From positions 1 to 52,011 of the forward strand of contig DALYFH010000003.1 in the NCBI GenBank assembly GCA_031972135.1: a stretch of 52,011 bases of DNA, given 5' to 3'. Positions 1-7,858 of the stretch are shown piece by piece. Every line of letters starts with the position of its first letter. The first letter of the stretch is position 1. The DNA comes from GWF sp031972135. Its GTDB lineage: Bacteria > Patescibacteriota > Microgenomatia > UBA1400 > UBA12108. Below the pieces are notes generated by a model, which saw only the letters and a program-made list of their open reading frames with translations, was not told where the DNA came from and did no database searches. Position numbers and translations under genes: made by a program.

Positions 1-1
1 T

Positions 2-1165
2 GCTCGTGGTGAGAGCGTCTTTGTGGGTTGGCGCAGGTGGGGTAAGGCAATACCAGTTTGGTTTGTTTTCTCGACAGTCATCCCCTGGGCACTTCCAGGA
101 TTTGTCCTCGCTTCTGCAACCATGATTAATCACGTTTTCCCTGCTCTCAAAATCAATATTACTGCAGCAGTTTTGATCCTTGTGACAGGCATCATTATCT
201 CCTCAGGTAAGACTCTCTACAAAACAATGGAGACAGTCCAAAAGACTCTCCTCTCTATCGGAGTACCCTTTGTCACTTTGCTCGCACTCTATATGGCCCG
301 TGGCACAGACTGGACTGCATTACTTCAGGGCTTTGTCGGGATCGGCGATGGATATCGCTTTCTCCCAGAGGGTGTAGCGATTGGAGCTTTCCTTGGTGCT
401 TTTGCCTACTCGGGAGGTGGGGGTAATCTCAATCTCTCTCAAAGTTACTATATTAAAGAAAAGGGGATGGGAATGGGTAGATACGGGGTGGGTATTAAGA
501 CCTTGCTCACAGGATCCAGTTCTCATCGGATTGATGGACAATTTTTTGAATTAACCGGTAGTAATCTAAGTCGCTGGAATCGCTGGTGGAGGTTGGTCAC
601 AACAGAACACCTCCTAGTATTCTGGGGTATAGGTATCTTTACCATTAGCATGTTGGCTCTACTCTCTGCTGCTACCGCTCGTGGGGTCGAGAGCGCAGGT
701 GGACTCTCATTCTTTTTCCGTCAGTCTGAGATGATTGGCGCAGCACTCCATCCATTAGTTGGTACCGCGTTTGTCCTAATCGGTTCGCTCATGCTCTTTA
801 CGACTCAGTTAGGCGTGCTCGAAGCCGCTAGTCGCGTGATCTCAGAGAATATACTACTCCTAAGATACAGGGTTACTGACGAAGTAAACGCTTCTAAGAT
901 GTTCTACTATGTCCTCTGGACAGAGTTAGCTTTTAGCGCGATCTTCCTTTTCTCTGGGGCCAGTGAGCCTAGGACTCTCCTCACACTAGGTGCTATCCTC
1001 AATGCCGCCGCCATGATGGTAGCCTTTGTTCTAATCGGTGCACTCAATACTATCTCTATGCCCAAGCCTATTCGCACTCCACTCCCCAGACTCATAGTGC
1101 TAGCAGCCGCCGCGAGTTTCTTTGCATATTTTGTAGTCCAGACATTATTAACTGCCAAATGGTAA
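2..1165 (+). CDS. Nramp-like divalent metal transporter (5' partial)
   Basis: This multi-spanning membrane protein resembles the Nramp (Mn2+/Fe2+) transporter superfamily, in a divergent branch. The reading frame is open to the left edge (codons from base 2), so the GTG at 23 is probably not the start and the first helices are missing. About ten hydrophobic segments are visible. The best motif is a glycine-rich break, SGGGGNLNLSQSYYIKEKG, followed by GMGRYGVG near residue 150, which fits the unwound metal-binding helix of this branch; the classical DPGN motif would lie outside the window. The stop is followed 17 nt later by the nuclease gene, which has its own GGAAAGG ribosome site. Superfamily is likely; substrate is inferred. 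Confidence 0.62.
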   Translation, partial: ARGESVFVGWRRWGKAIPVWFVFSTVIPWALPGFVLASATMINHVFPALKINITAAVLILVTGIIISSGKTLYKTMETVQKTLLSIGVPFVTLLALYMARGTDWTALLQGFVGIGDGYRFLPEGVAIGAFLGAFAYSGGGGNLNLSQSYYIKEKGMGMGRYGVGIKTLLTGSSSHRIDGQFFELTGSNLSRWNRWWRLVTTEHLLVFWGIGIFTISMLALLSAATARGVESAGGLSFFFRQSEMIGAALHPLVGTAFVLIGSLMLFTTQLGVLEAASRVISENILLLRYRVTDEVNASKMFYYVLWTELAFSAIFLFSGASEPRTLLTLGAILNAAAMMVAFVLIGALNTISMPKPIRTPLPRLIVLAAAASFFAYFVVQTLLTAKW

Positions 1166-1182
1166 GGGAAAGGTAGAAGTTC

Positions 1183-1998
1183 ATGACAACATTTGTTACT
1201 AAATTTGATGGTACACGTGAGGTATATAACGAAGAAAAGATCAAAAGTTCGGCAACCCGCGTCGGTGTGCCAGTGGCCATGCAAGATGAAATGCTCGATG
1301 CCATTCGATCTAGACTGTTTGATGGGATCACAACTAGCGAAATATATTCGCTAATCAAAGACTATCTCCACAGTAGTAACCGACCATACCTAGCCATGAA
1401 ATACAACCTCAAAGCAGCCTTGGGTGAGCTCGGTCCGTCCGGCTATCCATTCGAAAAATATGTCGCCCTCTTGCTCGCAGAGCTTGGTTACGAGACGATA
1501 ACTAATCAGATAATTCCTGGTGCCTGCGTGACGCACGAAGTAGATGTCTTAGCTAGGAAAGATGGGATTACATATTACATCGAAGCAAAGTTTCACAAAT
1601 CTCAGAATCAGCGGACCGATGTCAGAGTCGCTCTCTACATCAAAGCTAGGTTTGATGATCTCAAAGCTGGCAATAATCACGACAATCCCAAACCATGGAT
1701 CATTACTAACACTCGCTTCTCGACCGATGCGATCAAATACAGTGAGTGTCAGGGTATCAAGCTGACTAGTTGGGGATACCCAAAGAGTGAAGGGATAATG
1801 GACTTAATCGAAAAAACTAGGTTACATCCGCTGACTATGGTCGACGGGTTAACCAAAGATGATAAGATCCGTCTCATGACGGCAGGGGTAGTTACTGCCA
1901 GGCAGCTCTTAGACCCCAAATATCGGGACCTCCTACCTAGTAGTTTTGTCAAAAACGAACTGCCACTGGTCGAATCATTATGCCGAGACGTTTCTTAA
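1183..1998 (+). CDS. ATP-cone / Mrr-type PD-(D/E)XK nuclease fusion
   Basis: The protein has 271 residues. The N-terminal ~90 resemble an ATP-cone nucleotide-binding domain (start MTTFVTKFDG, then EKIKSSATRVG). Residues ~95-200 form a restriction-endonuclease-like domain: EVDVLA followed by YIEAKFH supplies the D and E-x-K catalytic residues of the PD-(D/E)XK fold. The C-terminal ~50 residues (VDGLTKDDKIRLMTAGVVTARQLL) look like a helix-hairpin-helix-type DNA-binding tail. ATP-cone plus Mrr-like nuclease is a known architecture of unknown role; nucleotide-gated DNA cleavage or repair is inference. A GGAAAGG ribosome site lies about 10 nt before ATG. The 3' end overlaps the signal peptidase gene by 19 nt. 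Confidence 0.72.
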   Translation: MTTFVTKFDGTREVYNEEKIKSSATRVGVPVAMQDEMLDAIRSRLFDGITTSEIYSLIKDYLHSSNRPYLAMKYNLKAALGELGPSGYPFEKYVALLLAELGYETITNQIIPGACVTHEVDVLARKDGITYYIEAKFHKSQNQRTDVRVALYIKARFDDLKAGNNHDNPKPWIITNTRFSTDAIKYSECQGIKLTSWGYPKSEGIMDLIEKTRLHPLTMVDGLTKDDKIRLMTAGVVTARQLLDPKYRDLLPSSFVKNELPLVESLCRDVS

Positions 1999-3320
1999 CC
2001 ATTGCGATCAATCTAGTTATCTCTCTCCTCCTCGTGCCAACTTTTTGGATTAGTTACACCGAGATCAGTAAGATCATAGGGTTGAGAGCTGAGCCGGTCG
2101 AGGTTGCAGGCACTGGCTCTATGTATCCTTCACTTTTTTGGGATGAGAGTCAGGGCGGCCCAGAAAAATCGAGCACAGATGGAGTACTAGAGTACCGCAG
2201 TAGTCCCCGGATGTTTCGTTATTTTGAAGGTATAAAGTTTAATAATAAAGAGTATCTCAAGCCAAGTCTCAGTTACGGCGACATGGTCGCCTTTAGTAGT
2301 GACAAAACCAGAGAAATCCTCGAAAAAGAAGGTAAAAACGTCAACCTAGGGTTCATCAAGCGTGTGATCGCAAAAGCTGGGGATCAGGTCGAGCTGCGCG
2401 ACGGCTATGTACTGCGCAATGGTGCGATTATCGAAGAGCCATACATTAGATCAGCTCGCTCTACCTACGGTGGCTCCAGTCTCTCTGAGTGTAGTCAGAT
2501 CACTGTCCCTCCCAATTCGTACTTTGTCCTAGGTGACAACCGCAAAGTCTCGTCAGACTCACGTTTTGAGCTCTCGTTCGTGCGCGACGAAGACATCAAG
2601 TATTATTTGCCTCTTGAACGTCAGTCGATCTACCACTCACTCTGGCGCGATACCAAAAGTGACGCGGATCTCTCAGGCACTAGTACCTTAAACCCTGCAG
2701 ATTTTTACAGCAAATTAACTAATCTAAAAAGCAATAAAAAACTAGAGGCTTCTTCCCGCGCTCGAGCGAGTGCTCTCCTCAAAAATAAAGACACTACTTA
2801 CAATCTCGAAAAGTCTCTCTCGGATGCAGGGTACAAAAATATCGTGACCGGTGAGTTTGTAATCTATGGCCACTACACTGCCGAAGAGCTGTGGCAGAAC
2901 TTGCAGAATAACTACGAGACCAAAGCTCAGTTAAATAATGTCGACTATGACGATATCGGGATTAGCGCAGTTATCAAAGATGTTGCTGGCTGTCCTACAC
3001 AAGTGATTGTCGGTCATCTAGGAGGCTACATCCCAGCTACCTACGAAAGTAGTATGAAAGAAAGTTGGGAAAGTGCTAGGTCCAATCTCGCAGATGTAAT
3101 CCCTAGCTGGGAGAAGGCAGTCGGAGTGGCCGGAGTGGATCAGGAAAAGCTGGACGAGCTATTAACACTTTTTAGGATCAAACAACAACTGGTTGATGAG
3201 GTACTCCGGGTAATAAACAACAGAGAATGGATGAGTGATGAACTAAAAACTCGACTCAAACAAGACGAAACTAACTCAAAGAGAGCGAGCGAGTTAGCCA
3301 AAGAGCTAAGTGGAGAATAG
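1980..3320 (+). CDS. Signal peptidase I fused to a C-terminal CAP-like domain
   Basis: The first ~220 residues are a type I signal peptidase, which removes signal peptides outside the membrane. An N-terminal membrane anchor (residues ~7-28) precedes box B with the nucleophile Ser47 (GTGSMYPSL), box D with the general base Lys127 (GFIKRVIAKAGD) and box E (VLGDNRKVSSDSR, ~183-195). The protein continues ~220 residues beyond a normal peptidase. Residues ~255-365 read like a CAP/SCP domain: RARASALL, AGYKNIVTGEFVIYGHYTAEE, then YDDIGISAVIKD and VIVGHLGGY, as in CAP proteins. A charged helical tail ends the protein. The peptidase call is strong; the CAP assignment is by pattern only and the usual CAP histidines are not all evident. 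Confidence 0.8.
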   Translation: MPRRFLTIAINLVISLLLVPTFWISYTEISKIIGLRAEPVEVAGTGSMYPSLFWDESQGGPEKSSTDGVLEYRSSPRMFRYFEGIKFNNKEYLKPSLSYGDMVAFSSDKTREILEKEGKNVNLGFIKRVIAKAGDQVELRDGYVLRNGAIIEEPYIRSARSTYGGSSLSECSQITVPPNSYFVLGDNRKVSSDSRFELSFVRDEDIKYYLPLERQSIYHSLWRDTKSDADLSGTSTLNPADFYSKLTNLKSNKKLEASSRARASALLKNKDTTYNLEKSLSDAGYKNIVTGEFVIYGHYTAEELWQNLQNNYETKAQLNNVDYDDIGISAVIKDVAGCPTQVIVGHLGGYIPATYESSMKESWESARSNLADVIPSWEKAVGVAGVDQEKLDELLTLFRIKQQLVDEVLRVINNREWMSDELKTRLKQDETNSKRASELAKELSGE

Positions 3321-3329
3321 AATATAGGT

Positions 3330-4658
3330 ATGAAATCTAAGTTATCACTACTAGTTCTTGCGTATCTGCGATTTTGGGCACGGCGCATGCTCAAGAAAAA
3401 TCCACGCGCTATTATAGTGGGGATTACTGGAAGCGCAGGCAAAACTAGTACGCGCCTAGCAGTAGTTGAGATCCTAAAGACTAGGGGGATCGTTAAACAT
3501 AGCATCCACGCCAACTCCGAGTCAGGTATCCCGCTAAATATTCTCGGACTCTCACTAAGTTCTTATACTTTTTTTGATTGGCTGCGAGTCATTATCTTGT
3601 CTCCTCTGCGCTACTTTTTTTATCATGAGCACTACGATTTTTATGTCGTAGAGATGGGGATAGATAGCCCGTACCCTCCAAAAAACATGGATTATTTACT
3701 CACTATAGTTAGACCTGATATAGCTGTAGTTCTAGGTGCTAGTCATGTTCATACGGAGGCCTTTGATCCACTAGTGAAAGATACTGATCCTATGCGTCGC
3801 GCTAACAAGTTAGTAGACCTAATTGCTTCTCACAAAATGCTCCTAGCACACTCCATCTCTCATGAAGGTACAAGCATTATTAATACAGATAATCCCGCTC
3901 TTTTGCCGTATTTAAAAGATATAAAGTCTCGCGTCTTCACTTTTGGGAGAAACAAAGCAAACACACTTCGCATCCTAAAAACTAAGCTAAGTAGTCACGG
4001 TTTTAGTGCAACATATGAGTATCAAAATACAGTCAACACCCTGACTCTTCCTGATATCTTTGGACCAGAATTCGCAAGCACTTTTGCTGCTGCACTAAGT
4101 GTTGGTCTCTCGCTCGGCATCCCACTTCAGCAGTCACTCAAAGAGCTCAGTGCGTACCGTGCTCCAGCAGGGAGAATGAGAGTTTTTGCTGGGATAAAGG
4201 GCACACATATTATTGATAGTAGCTACAATGCCTCGCCAGGCACTATGGAATCAGCAATAGCTACCCTAGATTCTGTCTCTCCACGAGGCAGTCATATCTT
4301 GGTCCTAGGGGACATGCGCGAGCTAGGCACAATGAGCAAGCCAGCACACCAGAGACTGGCAAAAAAACTGGCGAGTAGGAGCGATATCTTTATCCTGTAT
4401 GGGGACATGATGTCGCGCTACGTCGCCCCCTATCTCAAACGCGAGAAAAAGAAGGTCTATAGTCCTAGCTCAATGAAAGACTTGATCGAGATTCTAAAAA
4501 AATCGCTAAAGCCAAATATGTGGATCCTCTTCAAAGGATCACAAAACACCATATTCTTAGAGCGAGCTGTTGAGTCTATTTTGGCCCACAAAGAGGATGC
4601 TCAATTACTCCCACGCCGTGGTACATTTTGGGACAAAGCTCGCCAACAAGCCAGATAA
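3330..4658 (+). CDS. murF: MurF-type Mur ligase
   Basis: This 442-residue ATP-dependent amide ligase belongs to the Mur family and most resembles UDP-MurNAc-tripeptide:D-Ala-D-Ala ligase, the last cytoplasmic step of peptidoglycan precursor synthesis. The P-loop is GITGSAGKTST (residues ~31-41). The central domain has VVEMGIDSP and VLGASHVHTEAF; the C-terminal domain starts near APAGRMRVFAG and contains IIDSSYNASPGTMESAI and VLGDMRELG, all typical of MurF. The short hydrophobic N-terminus replaces the usual MurF N-terminal domain, so a divergent MurF or related Mur-ligase-like protein is possible. It sits 9 nt after the signal peptidase gene; TAGAAT ends 6 nt before ATG. Confidence 0.8.
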   Translation: MKSKLSLLVLAYLRFWARRMLKKNPRAIIVGITGSAGKTSTRLAVVEILKTRGIVKHSIHANSESGIPLNILGLSLSSYTFFDWLRVIILSPLRYFFYHEHYDFYVVEMGIDSPYPPKNMDYLLTIVRPDIAVVLGASHVHTEAFDPLVKDTDPMRRANKLVDLIASHKMLLAHSISHEGTSIINTDNPALLPYLKDIKSRVFTFGRNKANTLRILKTKLSSHGFSATYEYQNTVNTLTLPDIFGPEFASTFAAALSVGLSLGIPLQQSLKELSAYRAPAGRMRVFAGIKGTHIIDSSYNASPGTMESAIATLDSVSPRGSHILVLGDMRELGTMSKPAHQRLAKKLASRSDIFILYGDMMSRYVAPYLKREKKKVYSPSSMKDLIEILKKSLKPNMWILFKGSQNTIFLERAVESILAHKEDAQLLPRRGTFWDKARQQAR

Positions 4659-4662
4659 ATGG

Positions 4663-4712
4663 TATACTATGCCTATCTAAGTCAGAGTTAGTTAACTTAG
4701 TAGAAAGGCATA
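4663..4712 (+). promoter_or_regulatory. Promoter -10 and structured leader of the superoxide dismutase gene
   Basis: TATACT (4663-4668) is a good -10 hexamer; no clear -35 is visible. The leader holds an inverted repeat CTAAGT (4677-4682) / ACTTAG (4695-4700). A possible outer pairing of ATGCCT (4669-4674) with AGGCAT (4706-4711) would cover the GAAAGG ribosome site, but its left arm is transcribed only if initiation is unusually close to the -10 box. Regulation by this fold is inference. Confidence 0.4.
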
Positions 4713-4713
4713 T

Positions 4714-5319
4714 ATGACTACTGTGCTCAAACACAAGAGGATTGAACTGCCAGATCTTCCTTACAAATACGACGCTCTCGCTCCTGTTATCTCCAAAGAG
4801 ATTATGATGCTCCATCACACTCGCCATCACTTGGCCTATGTGACCGGTGCCAATGCTGCCATGGACAAGCTCGAAAAAGCTCGTGCCGGCGAAGGTATGG
4901 AGATCGATTTTAAGGCCACTATGCGCGATCTCTCTTTCCACCTAAATGGCCACAAGCTCCACAGCATCTTCTGGTCCAATATGAGGAAGAACAAAAAAGA
5001 TAATGCACCATCCGGCGCACTACTCGAAAAGATCAACGAACAGTTTGGGAGCTTTGAGGCTTTTCAGACTGAGTTTGCCGGTGCCGCCAAAGCAGTAGAA
5101 GGTTCTGGCTGGGCTGCACTCATCGTCTCCGATGGTGACTTGCATGTAATCCAGATTCAAAATCAAAACCTCATGATGATTGCTGACGCAACCGTCCTCC
5201 TAGTACTAGATGTCTGGGAACACGCTTACTACCTGGACTATCAGAATGATCGCGGCAAATATGTCGACGCTTTCTGGGGCATAGTCAACTGGGACGATGT
5301 CGCCGCTCGCTTAGCTTAA
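4714..5319 (+). CDS. sod: Fe/Mn superoxide dismutase
   Basis: This enzyme converts superoxide to hydrogen peroxide and oxygen in the cytoplasm. At 201 residues it has the usual family length. The four metal ligands are visible: His34 in MLHHTRHH, His83 in KLHSIFW, and Asp166 and His170 in LDVWEHAYYLDY. The N-terminus carries the usual LPDLPYKYDALAP motif. Whether Fe or Mn is bound cannot be decided from motifs alone. It is a separate transcription unit with an AGAAAGG ribosome site 7 nt before ATG and a structured leader. Its 3' end overlaps, tail to tail, the convergent nuclease gene by 35 nt. With Nramp-like and VIT-like metal transporters nearby it suggests exposure to oxygen and control of Mn/Fe. 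Confidence 0.95.
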   Translation: MTTVLKHKRIELPDLPYKYDALAPVISKEIMMLHHTRHHLAYVTGANAAMDKLEKARAGEGMEIDFKATMRDLSFHLNGHKLHSIFWSNMRKNKKDNAPSGALLEKINEQFGSFEAFQTEFAGAAKAVEGSGWAALIVSDGDLHVIQIQNQNLMMIADATVLLVLDVWEHAYYLDYQNDRGKYVDAFWGIVNWDDVAARLA

Positions 5320-6031
5320 TCAGCTTTTGCTCTAGCCCATCTCTATAAACATCTTTCAGACTCAGCGATATGAGCTTTAATTTGTACTGTCTTACCAAGA
5401 TAAGCTTTTTCTTTTTAAGAGCATCATATTTATCATTATGCCCACTTAACCCAAACACCTCTATCCACGTGCCATCGACCCAAAAATCACACTTCATCCC
5501 ATTGTGCCATGGGTAAGGGACATGGATATTGTGATGTATCTTTCGGGCAGATAGCCAGTCGTCTACTATCTTTTCTGCGAGTGAATCGCACTGGTGGCCA
5601 TCTCGAGCAATATGCTTGTTGGCAAACATAACTGGGTTTGGCATATACCCAGCAGCTGACACAGCATTATTCCATGTACCAAAATAGTTTCGTGCGACAC
5701 GGTAAAGTGTGGTTAACTCACTCTTGATAGGTATTCTACCTTGCTTCAAAACGAATTCACGGATACCAGTTAATATGGTCGAAGCATCGTATCTAGAAAT
5801 CCTATCTCGATTAGCACATAGCTGACTACAATACTTTTTATTTCTATCAAGTGCAGTTACAAAGTTTGGGCAACCTGATCTCAAACAATGTCTGGGAAAG
5901 AGCGTTCTCCTCTTATGGTTGTAGTATATTGCCCGGCAATGGTGAGAACAAAAGTGAAATTTTCCTCTTACAAAGTCAGTCTTAGACTTAACTATCGAGC
6001 TCCCACATTCACTACACAAACAGCGAATCAT
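5285..6031 (-). CDS. Free-standing homing-type nuclease with zinc fingers and HNH-associated repeat
   Basis: The N-terminus has two Cys clusters (CLCSEC..CSHHC and CLRSGC..CSQLC) that look like zinc fingers. The middle segment, REFVLKQGRIPIKSEL followed by YFGTWNNAVSAAGY, matches the homing-endonuclease-associated repeat that often sits beside nuclease domains. The C-terminal part (SLAEKIVDDWL, then CDFWVDGTWIEVFGL and a lysine-rich helix) resembles a Vsr/DUF559-like PD-(D/E)XK nuclease. I prefer the ATG at 6031 (MIRCLCSEC); a TTG at 6079 would add 16 residues. The gene converges on sod and starts about 84 nt from the divergent tRNA-Pro-like gene. The role as a selfish nuclease is inferred. 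Confidence 0.65.
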   Translation of the reverse strand: MIRCLCSECGSSIVKSKTDFVRGKFHFCSHHCRAIYYNHKRRTLFPRHCLRSGCPNFVTALDRNKKYCSQLCANRDRISRYDASTILTGIREFVLKQGRIPIKSELTTLYRVARNYFGTWNNAVSAAGYMPNPVMFANKHIARDGHQCDSLAEKIVDDWLSARKIHHNIHVPYPWHNGMKCDFWVDGTWIEVFGLSGHNDKYDALKKKKLILVRQYKLKLISLSLKDVYRDGLEQKLIKLSERRHRPS

Positions 6032-6114
6032 AGAGTCATTTACCCAAATAATGCACGAAAAGTCAAGAATTATATTCAAGTAATGATAAAATTGTAAAGA
6101 TACAATTAGTTCTA

Positions 6115-6185
6115 CGGGGTGTCGTATAAAAGTAGTATCTGCGCATGGGGTGCGTAGGGTTCCGGGGCAGTACCGGACACCCCGA
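6115..6185 (+). tRNA. Aberrant tRNA-Pro(GGG)-like gene
   Basis: The stretch folds as a 71-nt cloverleaf. The 7-bp acceptor CGGGGTG/CACCCCG is like bacterial tRNA-Pro; the 5-bp anticodon stem TGCGC/GCGTA closes a 7-nt loop ATGGGGT, giving U33, anticodon GGG (6147-6149) and G37 as in tRNA-Pro. The T stem is TCCGG/CCGGA with a 7-nt loop. What is wrong: the T loop reads GGCAGTA rather than TTCRANY, and the D loop lacks the GG that docks with it, so both halves of the elbow contact are missing together. No CCA is encoded. It may be a decaying tRNA, a tRNA-like RNA, or a functional but deviant tRNA. Confidence 0.5.
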
Positions 6186-6285
6186 CAAAGTTGAGGTTAA
6201 TTGTCGATAGAGATACATAACTAAGTTAAAGCTTAGTTGTGATAGTCGTAAACAAACAAGGTAGTTAATCGGACTCTCTTTCTGC

Positions 6286-6291
6286 TATGAT
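6286..6291 (+). promoter_or_regulatory. -10 hexamer of the VIT-like gene
   Basis: TATGAT lies 8 nt before the ATG at 6300 and no Shine-Dalgarno sequence is present, so the transcript would start at or next to the start codon. Confidence 0.4.
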
Positions 6292-6299
6292 AGTTTTAT

Positions 6300-6824
6300 A
6301 TGTCCTCTAAGTTTAAACTACGTTTACCATGGTATAGAGACGATAATACGTTCCTAAAAAACTTCATTTTTGGTGTCGAAGACTCGCTCGTTAGCACAGT
6401 CGGACTCCTCGCAGGTGTAGCTGCCGCGCAGGCGGGTCGTACAGCGATCATTACCACCGGATTAGTTTTGATCGTAGTCGAAGGTTTCTCTATGGGGATC
6501 GGTAGTTTTTTGACCGAAGAAACGACCGATGAGATCGCAGGACGCAAAGACAATGACTTTGAGGCACTAAAGGGCGGGGTCACTATGCTCCTCTCATACA
6601 TCGGCGCTGGCCTCCTGCCGCTGTTTCCATACTTTATTTGGGATTCCACTATTGCAGTCAAGGTGTCTGTTGTATGTTCGCTCCTTGGACTCTTTGGACT
6701 CGGTCTCGGAACTGCTTTATATTTTAAGCGACCTAGACCGTATATACGCGCATTCAAAATGATGTTCTTAGGTGGGTTAGCTGTATTTGTGGGCATAGTC
6801 ATTGGCAAAATCTTCCACCTCTAG
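6300..6824 (+). CDS. VIT/CCC1-family iron/manganese transporter
   Basis: This 174-residue integral membrane protein resembles the VIT1/CCC1 family, which moves Fe2+ or Mn2+ out of the cytosol. The first helix carries FIFGVEDSLVSTVGLLAGVA, matching the family signature (G-x-x-D-G-x-x-x-x-x-G-L-x-x-G). The second helix (VLIVVEGFSMGIGSFLTEE) has the family's S-M-x-x-G-x-F/Y pattern, followed by an acidic segment. Three more helices follow. The cytoplasmic metal-binding insert is short, as in small bacterial members. It starts right after a -10 hexamer and precedes the MacA-like gene by 14 nt, so the two may be cotranscribed. Family is fairly sure; the ion is inferred. Confidence 0.78.
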   Translation: MSSKFKLRLPWYRDDNTFLKNFIFGVEDSLVSTVGLLAGVAAAQAGRTAIITTGLVLIVVEGFSMGIGSFLTEETTDEIAGRKDNDFEALKGGVTMLLSYIGAGLLPLFPYFIWDSTIAVKVSVVCSLLGLFGLGLGTALYFKRPRPYIRAFKMMFLGGLAVFVGIVIGKIFHL

Positions 6825-6838
6825 TAGAATAGGTACCT

Positions 6839-7858
6839 ATGCTTAACTGGATAAAGACTCACAAACTTGCTTCAATCATCATTCTTGCTGTGTTGGTTAT
6901 TGGTGGATATTTTTATACTCACCAGGCCAAACCTGAGTATACAGAATACCAGGTCGAGAGTGGTAATATCAAAGACACTCTAGAGCTCTCAGGCAAGGTA
7001 ACAGCCGAAGGAATGGCCTTACTTCGCTTCCCAACTGGCGGTCTTGTCACTTATCTAGGTGCCAAAGAGGGCGATACAGTCAAAAAGTGGCAGACACTAG
7101 CAAGTATCGATAATCGCCAACTCCAAAAAACTCTCGAGCAAAAACTTAATCTCTACTCCATCCAGCGAGGTAATTTTGAGCAAACTATAGACGATAACGA
7201 CAACTCAGTGCCTGATGCAGACTTAGGTAGAGAACTTAAACGAATCCTGGCCCAAAACCAGTATCAGTTAGAAAACACAGTCAAAGATGTCGAATATCTT
7301 GACCTCTCTCTCAAGCTAACTAGGCTCTCAACCCCTATCTCAGGTATTTTGGTCAAATCCCCAATCAAAACCAGTGGCGTCAATGTTCTAGCCACCGATA
7401 CTTGGATAGTCATAGATCCTAACTCGCTCTACTTCTCCGCCGACCTAGATGAAACAGAATTAAAGCGTGTGAGCGTAGGACTACCTGTAGAGATTAAGCT
7501 AGATGCATATCCAGACAAAACTATTAATACCGCAGTCAGTTCAATCGCCTACACCCCAAAGGAAACTACCAGTGGTACCGTCTATGAGATCAAGCTGGGT
7601 ATACCAGCAGGAGATCTAGCAGATCTACGACTAGGTTTAAACGGTAGTGCCACAGTAATCCTCAAAGAAAAGAAAGGTATTCTCAGGCTCCCCAGTAGCG
7701 CACTCACCTTCGAAGGGGCCAAGAGCAGTGTCTATATCAAAAACGGCGATGATTATGAGCTCCGCGAGCTAGAGTTGGGTATCGAAAATGATGGATTTGT
7801 CGAAATTATCAAAGGGCTTACCCAAGATGAAAAAGTCTATAGTCAAAAAGACCAATAG
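6839..7858 (+). CDS. MacA-like membrane-fusion (adaptor) protein of an efflux system
   Basis: The protein has 339 residues: an N-terminal membrane segment (~10-25), a lipoyl/barrel-sandwich half-motif (SGNIKDTLELSGKVTAEG, GLVTYLGAKEGDTVKKWQTLASID), a short helical hairpin, the second half-lipoyl motif (SPISGILVKSP-like, residues ~165-185) and beta-barrel and membrane-proximal domains. This is the HlyD/MacA family, which links an inner-membrane transporter to the exterior. In a cell with one membrane the adaptor would act at the outer face. The ATPase and permease genes follow directly with overlaps, so the three form one system. Substrate unknown. Confidence 0.85.
   Translation: MLNWIKTHKLASIIILAVLVIGGYFYTHQAKPEYTEYQVESGNIKDTLELSGKVTAEGMALLRFPTGGLVTYLGAKEGDTVKKWQTLASIDNRQLQKTLEQKLNLYSIQRGNFEQTIDDNDNSVPDADLGRELKRILAQNQYQLENTVKDVEYLDLSLKLTRLSTPISGILVKSPIKTSGVNVLATDTWIVIDPNSLYFSADLDETELKRVSVGLPVEIKLDAYPDKTINTAVSSIAYTPKETTSGTVYEIKLGIPAGDLADLRLGLNGSATVILKEKKGILRLPSSALTFEGAKSSVYIKNGDDYELRELELGIENDGFVEIIKGLTQDEKVYSQKDQ

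Noticed and set aside
6115..6185. Riboswitch (manganese or fluoride type), tmRNA or SRP RNA upstream of the VIT-like gene
   Set aside because: None of the core motifs of these RNAs is present; a cloverleaf with a proline anticodon explains the pairing better.
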